From positions 3,162,001-3,226,000 of the forward strand of contig OZ059897.1 in assembly GCA_964057225.1 (NCBI GenBank): DNA of 64,000 bases, read 5' to 3'. The notes beneath the pieces were generated by a model. That model made no database searches, was not told where the DNA came from, and was given only the letters and a program-made list of their open reading frames with translations. Shown here in pieces: positions 38,611 through 49,841 of the stretch. The position numbers were made by a program, and so were the translations under genes. Each line of letters begins with the position of its first letter. The first letter of the stretch is position 1. The DNA comes from Auanema rhodensis. Lineage: Eukaryota > Nematoda > Chromadorea > Rhabditida > Rhabditidae.

Positions 38611-41600
38611 AGCAATGTTGAGTGTACATGGGAACTCAACATACACTAATGCATTATTTTTCAAACGATCATAACTAATTTCTGTAAATAGCGTTTTTCA
38701 ATGTAGTATAGTGCATTCGATGCGGATTTTTAAGCTGCGTCGATCTGTGTTATCAGATTTGAGTTAGCTTAAAAATGCACCGAGATATCAACTGATATAT
38801 GTTCACACTTATATCCTCGATTTTCACCCTGAAGAAATAGTTTTTTCGTTGAAAAACATTGTCCATCGTCTTTGCCTTGGAAAAAGGAATCTAAAAACAT
38901 CTACTTTTTGTGCAATTATTTAGAAATTTTTCGGGAAAATTTTTGTCAAAATGTTTTTGGAAGCAATGTTGAGTGTACATGGGAACTCAACATACACTAA
39001 TGCATTATTTTTCAAACGATCATAACTAATTTCTGTAAATAGCGTTTCTCAATGTAGTATAGTGCATTCGATGCGGATTTTTAAGCTGCGTCGATCTGTG
39101 TTATCAGATTTGAGTTAGCTTAAAAATGCACCGAGATATCAACTGATATATGTTCACACTTATATCCTCGATTTTCACCCTGAAGAAATGATTTTTTCGT
39201 TGAATAACATTGTCCATCGTCTCTGTCTTGAAAAAAGGAATCTAAAAACATCTACTTTTTGTGAAATTATTTAGAAATTTTTCGGGAAAATTTTTGTCAA
39301 AATGTTTTTGGAAGCAATGTTGAGTGTACATGGGAACTCAACATACACTAATGCATTATTTTTCAAACGATCATAACTAATTTTTGTATAGAGCGTTTCT
39401 CAATGTAGTATTGTGCATTCGATGCGGATTTTTAAGCTGCGTTGATCTGTGTTATCAGATTTGAGTTAACTTAAAAATGCACCGAGATATCAACTGATAT
39501 AGGTTCACACTTATATCCTCGATTTTCAAACTGAAGAATTGATTTTTTTGTTGAATAACATTGTCCATCGTCTTCGTCTTGAAAAAAGGAATCTAAAAAC
39601 ATCTACTTTTTGTGAAATTATCTAGAAATTTTTCGGGAAAATTTTTGTCAAAATGTTTTTGGAAGCAATGTTGAGTGTACATGGGAACTCAACATACACT
39701 AATGCATTATTTTTCAAACGATCATAACTATTTTCTGTAAATAGCGTTTCTCAATGTAGTATAGTGCATTCGATGCGGATTTTTAAGTTGCGTTGATCTG
39801 TGTTATCAGATTTGAGTTAGCTTAAAAATGCACCGAGATATCAACTGATATATGTTCACACTTATATCCTCGACTTTCACCCTGAAGAAATGATTTTTTC
39901 GTTGAATAACATTGTCCATCGTCTTCGTCTTAAAAAAAGGAATCTAAAAACATCTACTTTTTGTGAAATTATTTAGAAATTTTTCGGGAAAACTTTTGTC
40001 AAAATGTTTTTGGAAGCAATGTTGAGTGTACATGGGAACTCAACATACACTAATGCATTATTTTTCAAACGATCATAACTAATTTTTGTATAGAGCGTTT
40101 CTCAATGTAGTATTGTGCATTCGATGCGGATTTTTAAGCTGCGTTGATCTGTGTTATCAGATTTGAGTTAACTTAAAAATGCACCGAGATATCAACTGAT
40201 ATAGGTTCACACTTATATCCTCGATTTTCAAACTGAAGAATTGATTTTTTTGTTGAATAACATTGTCCATCGTCTTCGTCTTGAAAAAAGGAATCTAAAA
40301 ACATCTACTTTTTGTGAAATTATCTAGAAATTTTTCGGGAAAATTTTTGTCAAAATGTTTTTGGAAGCAATGTTGAGTGTACATGGGAACTCAACATACA
40401 CTAATGCATTATTTTTCAAACGATCATAACTATTTTCTGTAAATAGCGTTTCTCAATGTAGTATAGTGCATTCGATGCGGATTTTTAAGTTGCGTTGATC
40501 TGTGTTATCAGATTTGAGTTAGCTTAAAAATGCACCGAGATATCAACTGATATAGGTTCACACTTATATCCTCGATTTTCACCCTGAAGAAGTAGTTTTT
40601 TCGTTGAAAAACATTGTCCATCGTCTTCGTCATGAAAAAAGGAATCTAAAAACATCTACTTTTTAAGAAATTATATAGAAATTTTTCGGGAAAATTTTTG
40701 TCAAAATGTTTTTGGAAGCAATGTTGAGTGTACATGGGAACTCAACATACACTAATGCATTATTTTTCAAACGATCATAACTTATTTTTGTATAGAGCGT
40801 TTCTCAATGTAGTATAGTGCATTCGATGCGGATTTTTAAGCTGCGTCGATCTGTGTTATCAGATTTGAGTTAGCTTAAAAATGCACCGAGATATCAACTG
40901 ATATATGTTCACACTTATATCCTCGATTTTCACCCTGAAGAAATGATTTTTTCGTTGAATAACATTGTCCATCGTCTTCGTCTTGAAAAAAGGAATCTAA
41001 AAACATCTATTTTTTGTGAAATTATTTAGAAATTTTTCGGGAAAATTTTTGTCAAAATGTTTTTGGAAGCAATGTTGAGTGTACATGGGAACTCAACATA
41101 CACTAATGCATTATTTTTCAAACGATCATAACTAATTTTTGTAAATAGCGTTTCTCAAGGTAGTATAGTGCATTCGATGCGGATTTTTAAGCTGCGTCGA
41201 TCTGTGTTATCAGATTTGAGTTAGCTTAAAAATGCACCGAGATATCAACTGATATATGTTCACACTTATATCCTCGACTTTCACCCTGAAGAAATGATTT
41301 TTTCGTTGAATAACATTGTCCATCGTCTTCGTCTTAAAAAAAGGAATCTAAAAACATCTACTTTTTGTGAAATTATTTAGAAATTTTTCGGGAAAATTTT
41401 TGTCAAAATGTTTTTGGAAGCAATGTTGAGTGTACATGGGAACTCAACATACACTAATGCATTATTTTTCAAACGATCATAACTTATTTTTGTATAGAGC
41501 GTTTCTCAATGTAGTATAGTGCATTCGATGCGGATTTTTAAGCTGCGTCGATCTGTGTTATCAGATTTGAGTTAGCTTAAAAATGCACCGAGATATCAAC

Positions 41601-43173
41601 TGATATATGTTCACACTTATATCCTCGATTTTCACCCTGAAGAAATGATTTTTTCGTTGAATAACATTGTCCATCGTCTTCGTCTTAAAAAAAGGAATCT
41701 AAAAACATCTACTTTTTGTGAAATTATTTAGAAATTTTTCGGGAAAATTTTTGTCAAAATGTTTTTGGAAGCAATGTTGAGTGTACATGGGAACTCAACA
41801 TACACTAATGCATTATTTTTCAAACGATCATAACTAATTTTTGTAAATAGCGTTTCTCAAGGTAGTATAGTGCATTCGATGCGGATTTTTAAGCTGCGTC
41901 GATCTGTGTTATCAGATTTGAGTTAGCTTAAAAATGCACCGAGATATCAACTGATATATGTTCACACTTATATCCTCGACTTTCACCCTGAAGAAATGAT
42001 TTTTTCGTTGAATAACATTGTCCATCGTCTTCGTCTTAAAAAAAGGAATCTAAAAACATCTACTTTTTGTGAAATTATTTAGAAATTTTTCGGGAAAATT
42101 TTTGTCAAAATGTTTTTGGAAGCAATGTTGAGTGTACATGGGAACTCAACATACACTAATGCATTATTTTTCAAACGATCATAACTATTTTCTGTAAATA
42201 GCGTTTCTCAATGTAGTATAGTGCATTCGATGCGGATTTTTAAGTTGCGTTGATCTGTGTTATCAGATTTGAGTTAGCTTAAAAATGCACCGAGATATCA
42301 ACTGATATAGGTTCACACTTATATCCTCGATTTTCACCCTGAAGAAGTAGTTTTTTCGTTGAAAAACATTGTCCATCGTCTTCGTCATGAAAAAAGGAAT
42401 CTAAAAACATCTACTTTTTAAGAAATTATATAGAAATTTTTCGGGAAAATTTTTGTCAAAATGTTTTTGGAAGCAATGTTGAGTGTACATGGGAACTCAA
42501 CATACACTAATGCATTATTTTTCAAACGATCATAACTTATTTTTGTATAGAGCGTTTCTCAATGTAGTATAGTGCATTCGATGCGGATTTTTAAGCTGCG
42601 TCGATCTGTGTTATCAGATTTGAGTTAGCTTAAAAATGCACCGAGATATCAACTGATATATGTTCACACTTATATCCTCGATTTTCACCCTGAAGAAATG
42701 ATTTTTTCGTTGAATAACATTGTCCATCGTCTTCGTCTTGAAAAAAGGAATCTAAAAACATCTATTTTTTGTGAAATTATTTAGAAATTTTTCGGGAAAA
42801 TTTTTGTCAAAATGTTTTTGGAAGCAATGTTGAGTGTACATGGGAACTCAACATACACTAATGCATTATTTTTCAAACGATCATAACTAATTTTTGTAAA
42901 TAGCGTTTCTCAAGGTAGTATAGTGCATTCGATGCGGATTTTTAAGCTGCGTCGATCTGTGTTATCAGATTTGAGTTAGCTTAAAAATGCACCGAGATAT
43001 CAACTGATATATGTTCACACTTATATCCTCGACTTTCACCCTGAAGAAATGATTTTTTCGTTGAATAACATTGTCCATCGTCTTCGTCTTGAAAAAAGGA
43101 ATCTAAAAACATCTATTTTTTGTGAAATTATTTAGAAATTTTTCGGGAAAATTTTTGTCAAAATGTTTTTGGA
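38611..43173 (+). repeat. Array segment M111-M123
   Basis: M111 (F/TTTGCCTTGG, with a private GTGCAATTA) and M112 (F/CTCTGTC) lead into repeated D/TATTGTGC/CAAACT monomers (M113, M115). M116-M118 and M121-M123 are parallel trios (B/D chimera, C with CTATTTTTTG, A with GACTTTC) at an offset of 1755 bp. M118-M120 are A/CTTAAA, C/CTTAAA, A/CTTAAA; M119 shows the CTTAAA change moving onto a C background. M114 is a B/G-like chimera with a private AAAACTTTTG. Confidence 0.82.
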
Positions 43174-46100
43174 AGCAATGTTGAGTGTACATGGGAACTC
43201 AACATACACTAATGCATTATTTTTCAAACGATCATAACTAATTTTTGTATAGAGCGTTTCTCAATGTAGTATTGTGCATTCGATGCGGATTTTTAAGCTG
43301 CGTTGATCTGTGTTATCAGATTTGAGTTAACTTAAAAATGCACCGAGATATCAACTGATATAGGTTCACACTTATATCCTCGATTTTCAAACTGAAGAAT
43401 TGATTTTTTTGTTGAATAACATTGTCCATCGTCTTCGTCTTGAAAAAAGGAATCTAAAAACATCTACTTTTTGTGAAATTATCTAGAAATTTTTCGGGAA
43501 AATTTTTGTCAAAATGTTTTTGGAAGCAATGTTGAGTGTACATGGGAACTCAACATACACTAATGCATTATTTTTCAAACGATCATAACTATTTTCTGTA
43601 AATAGCGTTTCTCAATGTAGTATAGTGCATTCGATGCGGATTTTTAAGTTGCGTTGATCTGTGTTATCAGATTTGAGTTAGCTTAAAAATGCACCGAGAT
43701 ATCAACTGATTTATGTTCACACTTACATCCTCGATTTTCACCCTGAAGAAATGATTTTTTCGTTGAATAACATTGTCCATCGTCTTCGTCTTGAAAAAAG
43801 GAATCTAAAAACATCTACTTTTTGTGAAATTATTTAGAAATTTTTCGGGAAAATTTTTGTCAAAATGTTTTTGGAAGCAATGTTGAGTGTACATGGGAAC
43901 TCAACATACACTAATGCATTATTTTTCAAACGATCATAACTTATTTTTGTAAATAGCGTTTCTCAATGTAGTATAGTGCATTCGATGCGGATTTTTAAGC
44001 TGCGTCGATCTGTGTTATCAGATTTGAGTTAGCTTAAAAATGCACCGAGATATCAACTGATATATGTTCACACTTATATCCTCGACTTTCACCCTGAAGA
44101 AATGATTTTTTCGTTGAATAACATTGTCCATCGTCTTCGTCTTAAAAAAAGGAATCTGAAAACATCTACTTTTTGTGAAATTATTTAGAAATTTTTCGGG
44201 AAAATTTTTGTCAAAATGTTTTTGGAAGCAATGTTGAGTGTACATGGGAACTCAACATACACTAATGCATTATTTTTCAAACGATCATAACTAATTTTTG
44301 TATAGAGCGTTTCTCAATGTAGTATTGTGCATTCGATGCGGATTTTTAAGCTGCGTTGATCTGTGTTATCAGATTTGAGTTAACTTAAAAATGCACCGAG
44401 ATATCAACTGATATAGGTTCACACTTATATCCTCGATTTTCAAACTGAAGAATTGATTTTTTTGTTGAATAACATTGTCCATCGTCTTCGTCTTGAAAAA
44501 AGGAATCTAAAAACATCTACTTTTTGTGAAATTATCTAGAAATTTTTCGGGAAAATTTTTGTCAAAATGTTTTTGGAAGCAATGTTGAGTGTACATGGGA
44601 ACTCAACATACACTAATGCATTATTTTTCAAACGATCATAACTATTTTCTGTAAATAGCGTTTCTCAATGTAGTATAGTGCATTCGATGCGGATTTTTAA
44701 GTTGCGTTGATCTGTGTTATCAGATTTGAGTTAGCTTAAAAATGCACCGAGATATCAACTGATTTATGTTCACACTTATATCCTCGATTTTCACCCTGAA
44801 GAAATGATTTTTTCGTTGAATAACATTGTCCATCGTCTTCGTCTTGAAAAAAGGAATCTAAAAACATCTACTTTTTGTGAAATTATTTAGAAATTTTTCG
44901 GGAAAATTTTTGTCAAAATGTTTTTGGAAGCAATGTTGAGTGTACATGGGAACTCAACATACACTAATGCATTATTTTTCAAACGATCATAACTAATTTT
45001 TGTAAATAGCGTTTCTCAAGGTAGTATAGTGCATTCGATGCGGATTTTTAAGCTGCGTCGATCTGTGTTATCAGATTTGAGTTAGCTTAAAAATGCACCG
45101 AGATATCAACTGATATATGTTCACACTTATATCCTCGACTTTCACCCTGAAGAAATGATTTTTTCGTTGAATAACATTGTCCATCGTCTTCGTCTTAGAA
45201 AAAGGAATCTAAAAACATCTACTTTTTGTGAAATTATTTAGAAATTTTTCGGGAAAATTTTTGTCAAAATGTTTTTGGAAGCAATGTTGAGTGTACATGG
45301 GAACTCAACATACACTAATGCATTATTTTTCAAACGATCATAACTAATTTTTGTAAATAGCGTTTCTCAAGGTAGTATTGTGCATTCGATGCGGATTTTT
45401 AAGCTGCGTTGATCTGTGTTATCAGATTTGAGTTAACTTAAAAATGCACCGAGATATCAACTGATATAGGTTCACACTTATATCCTCGATTTTCAAACTG
45501 AAGAATTGATTTTTTTGTTGAATAACATTGTCCATCGTCTTCGTCTTGAAAAAAGGAATCTAAAAACATCTACTTTTTGTGAAATTATCTAGAAATTTTT
45601 CGGGAAAATTTTTGTCAAAATGTTTTTGGAAGCAATGTTGAGTGTACATGGGAACTCAACATACACTAATGCATTATTTTTCAAACGATCATAACTAATT
45701 TTTGTAAATAGCGTTTCTCAAGGTAGTATAGTGCATTCGATGCGGATTTTTAAGCTGCGTCGATCTGTGTTATCAGATTTGAGTTAGCTTAAAAATGCAC
45801 CGAGATATCAACTGATATATGTTCACACTTATATCCTCGACTTTCACCCTGAAGAAATGATTTTTTCGTTGAATAACATTGTCCATCGTCTTCGTCTTAG
45901 AAAAAGGAATCTAAAAACATCTACTTTTTGTGAAATTATTTAGAAATTTTTCGGGAAAATTTTTGTCAAAATGTTTTTGGAAGCAATGTTGAGTGTACAT
46001 GGGAACTCAACATACACTAATGCATTATTTTTCAAACGATCATAACTAATTTTTGTATAGAGCGTTTCTCAATGTAGTATTGTGCATTCGATGCGGATTT

Positions 46101-48087
46101 TTAAGCTGCGTTGATCTGTGTTATCAGATTTGAGTTAACTTAAAAATGCACCGAGATATCAACTGATATAGGTTCACACTTATATCCTCGATTTTCAAAC
46201 TGAAGAATTGATTTTTTTGTTGAATAACATTGTCCATCGTCTTCGTCTTGAAAAAAGGAATCTAAAAACATCTACTTTTTGTGAAATTATCTAGAAATTT
46301 TTCGGGAAAATTTTTGTCAAAATGTTTTTGGAAGCAATGTTGAGTGTACATGGGAACTCAACATACACTAATGCATTATTTTTCAAACGATCATAACTAT
46401 TTTCTGTAAATAGCGTTTCTCAATGTAGTATAGTGCATTCGATGCGGATTTTTAAGTTGCGTTGATCTGTGTTATCAGATTTGAGTTAGCTTAAAAATGC
46501 ACCGAGATATCAACTGATTTATGTTCACACTTACATCCTCGATTTTCACCCTGAAGAAATGATTTTTTCGTTGAATAACATTGTCCATCGTCTTCGTCTT
46601 GAAAAAAGGAATCTAAAAACATCTACTTTTTGTGAAATTATTTAGAAATTTTTCGGGAAAATTTTTGTCAAAATGTTTTTGGAAGCAATGTTGAGTGTAC
46701 ATGGGAACTCAACATACACTAATGCATTATTTTTCAAACGATCATAACTTATTTTTGTAAATAGCGTTTCTCAATGTAGTATAGTGCATTCGATGCGGAT
46801 TTTTAAGCTGCGTCGATCTGTGTTATCAGATTTGAGTTAGCTTAAAAATGCACCGAGATATCAACTGATATATGTTCACACTTATATCCTCGACTTTCAC
46901 CCTGAAGAAATGATTTTTTCGTTGAATAACATTGTCCATCGTCTTCGTCTTAAAAAAAGGAATCTAAAAACATCTACTTTTTGTGAAATTATTTAGAAAT
47001 TTTTCGGGAAAATTTTTGTCAAAATGTTTTTGGAAGCAATGTTGAGTGTACATGGGAACTCAACATACACTAATGCATTATTTTTCAAACGATCATAACT
47101 AATTTTTGTATAGAGCGTTTCTCAATGTAGTATTGTGCATTCGATGCGGATTTTTAAGCTGCGTTGATCTGTGTTATCAGATTTGAGTTAACTTAAAAAT
47201 GCACCGAGATATCAACTGATATAGGTTCACACTTATATCCTCGATTTTCAAACTGAAGAATTGATTTTTTTGTTGAATAACATTGTCCATCGTCTTCGTC
47301 TTGAAAAAAGGAATCTAAAAACATCTACTTTTTGTGAAATTATCTAGAAATTTTTCGGGAAAATTTTTGTCAAAATGTTTTTGGAAGCAATGTTGAGTGT
47401 ACATGGGAACTCAACATACACTAATGCATTATTTTTCAAACGATCATAACTATTTTCTGTAAATAGCGTTTCTCAATGTAGTATAGTGCATTCGATGCGG
47501 ATTTTTAAGTTGCGTTGATCTGTGTTATCAGATTTGAGTTAGCTTAAAAATGCACCGAGATATCAACTGATTTATGTTCACACTTATATCCTCGATTTTC
47601 ACCCTGAAGAAATGATTTTTTTGTTGAATAACATTGTCCATCGTCTTCGTCTTGAAAAAAGGAATCTAAAAACATCTACTTTTTGTGAAATTATTTAGAA
47701 ATTTTTCGGGAAAATTTTTGTCAAAATGTTTTTGGAAGCAATGTTGAGTGTACATGGGAACTCAACATACACTAATGCATTATTTTTCAAACGATCATAA
47801 CTAATTTCTGTAAATAGCGTTTCTCAATGTAGTATAGTGCATTCGATGCGGATTTTTAAGCTGCGTCGATCTGTGTTATCAGATTTGAGTTAGCTTAAAA
47901 ATGCACCGAGATATCAACTGATATATGTTCACACTTATATCCTCGATTTTCACCCTGAAGAAATAGTTTTTTCGTTGAAAAACATTGTCCATCGTCTTTG
48001 CCTTGGAAAAAGGAATCTAAAAACATCTACTTTTTGTGAAATTATTTAGAAATTTTTCGGGAAAATTTTTGTCAAAATGTTTTTGGA
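43174..48087 (+). repeat. Array segment M124-M137: two copies of a D/B/G/D/B pentamer
   Basis: M124-M128 and M132-M136 are the same five-monomer series, offset 2808 bp: D/TATTGTGC, B/ACATCC, G/CTTAAA, D/TATTGTGC, B. Between them lie M129 and M131, both A with the otherwise unseen CTTAGAAAAAGG, on either side of chimera M130. M126 has a private ATCTGAAAAC that removes a stop on the minus strand and yields a 75-codon frame (44018-44245) which is not a gene. M136 carries C237T. M137 is F/TTTGCCTTGG. Confidence 0.83.
45280..45630 (+). repeat. Chimeric monomer M130 with a very narrow crossover interval
   Basis: The 5' part is A (GTAAAT and G92), but TATTGTGC (T100) follows at once with T131, A157, G190 and CAAACTGAAGAATTG of the D type. 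The change from A to D therefore lies within monomer positions 93-99. It is flanked by two A monomers sharing CTTAG, so M129-M130 and M131-M132 resemble an A/D dimer in which the first D has taken its start from an A neighbour. Confidence 0.82.
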
Positions 48088-49841
48088 AGCAATGTTGAGT
48101 GTACATGGGAACTCAACATACACTAATGCATTATTTTTCAAACGATCATAACTTATTTTTGTATAGAGCGTTTCTCAATGTAGTATAGTGCATTCGATGC
48201 GGATTTTTAAGCTGCGTCGATCTGTGTTATCAGATTTGAGTTAGCTTAAAAATGCACCGAGATATCAACTGATATATGTTCACACTTATATCCTCGACTT
48301 TCACCCTGAAGAAATGATTTTTTCGTTGAATAACATTGTCCATCGTCTTCGTCTTGGAAAAAGGAATCTAAAAACATCTACTTTTTGTGAAATTATTTAG
48401 AAATTTTTCGGGAAAATTTTTGTCAAAATGTTTTTGGAAGCAATGTTGAGTGTACATGGGAACTCAACATACACTAATGCATTATTTTTCAAACGATCAT
48501 AACTTATTTTTGTATAGAGCGTTTCTCAATGTAGTATAGTGCATTCGATGCGGATTTTTAAGCTGCGTCGATCTGTGTTATCAGATTTGAGTTAGCTTAA
48601 AAATGCACCGAGATATCAACTGATATATGTTCACACTTATATCCTCGATTTTCACCCTGAAGAAATGATTTTTTCGTTGAATAACATTGTCCATCGTCTC
48701 TGTCTTGAAAAAAGGAATCTAAAAACATCTACTTTTTGTGAAATTATTTAGAAATTTTTCGGGAAAATTTTTGTCAAAATGTTTTTGGAAGCAATGTTGA
48801 GTGTACATGGGAACTCAACATACACTAATGCATTATTTTTCAAACGATCATAACTAATTTTTGTATAGAGCGTTTCTCAATGTAGTATAGTGCATTCGAT
48901 GCGGATTTTTAAGCTGCGTTGATCTGTGTTATCAGATTTGAGTTAACTTAAAAATGCACCGAGATATCAACTGATATAGGTTCACACTTATATCCTCGAT
49001 TTTCACCCTGAAGAAGTAGTTTTTTCGTTGAAAAACATTGTCCATCGTCTTCGTCATGAAAAAAGGAATCTAAAAACATCTACTTTTCAAGAAATTATAT
49101 AGAAATTTTTCGGGAAAATTTTTGTCAAAATGTTTTTGGAAGCAATGTTGAGTGTACATGGGAACTCAACATACACTAATGCATTATTTTTCAAACGATC
49201 ATAACTTATTTTTGTATAGAGCGTTTCTCAATGTAGTATAGTGCATTCGATGCGGATTTTTAAGCTGCGTCGATCTGTGTTATCAGATTTGAGTTAGCTT
49301 AAAAATGCACCGAGATATCAACTGATATATGTTCACACTTATATCCTCGACTTTCACCCTGAAGAAATGATTTTTTCGTTGAATAACATTGTCCATCGTC
49401 TTCGTCTTGGAAAAAGGAATCTAAAAACATCTACTTTTTGTGAAATTATTTAGAAATTTTTCGGGAAAATTTTTGTCAAAATGTTTTTGGAAGCAATGTT
49501 GAGTGTACATGGGAACTCAACATACACTAATGCATTATTTTTCAAACGATCATAACTTATTTTTGTATAGAGCGTTTCTCAATGTAGTATAGTGCATTCG
49601 ATGCGGATTTTTAAGCTGCGTCGATCTGTGTTATCAGATTTGAGTTAGCTTAAAAATGCACCGAGATATCAACTGATATATGTTCACACTTATATCCTCG
49701 ATTTTCACCCTGAAGAAATGATTTTTTCGTTGAATAACATTGTCCATCGTCTCTGTCTTGAAAAAAGGAATCTAAAAACATCTACTTTTTGTGAAATTAT
49801 TTAGAAATTTTTCGGGAAAATTTTTGTCAAAATTTTTTGGA
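48088..49841 (+). repeat. Array segment M138-M142: C/CTTGG - C/CTCTGTC - D series
   Basis: C with GACTTTC and CTTGGAAAAAGG is followed by C with CTCTGTC. This pair occurs twice (M138-M139, M141-M142) around D monomer M140, which has TATAGTGC, GAAGAAGTAG and CTTTTCAAG. The same C-C-D trio is found as M75-M77, 22 kb to the left. The last monomer of the series is one base short. Confidence 0.85.
49492..49841 (+). repeat. The only length-variant monomer (350 bp, M142)
   Basis: Position 343 (the G of AAAATGTTTTTGG) is missing, giving AAAATTTTTTGG at 49829-49840. All later unit starts are shifted by one base. I found no other net change of register in the window. The loss lies beside a run of T, where either slippage or a sequencing error is plausible. 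Confidence 0.93.

Noticed and set aside
44018-44245. 75-codon open frame on the minus strand
   Set aside because: It results from one private base in M126 (CTGAAAAC for CTAAAAAC at 44158) that turns a minus-strand TAG into CAG. It crosses a monomer junction and has no protein-like features.
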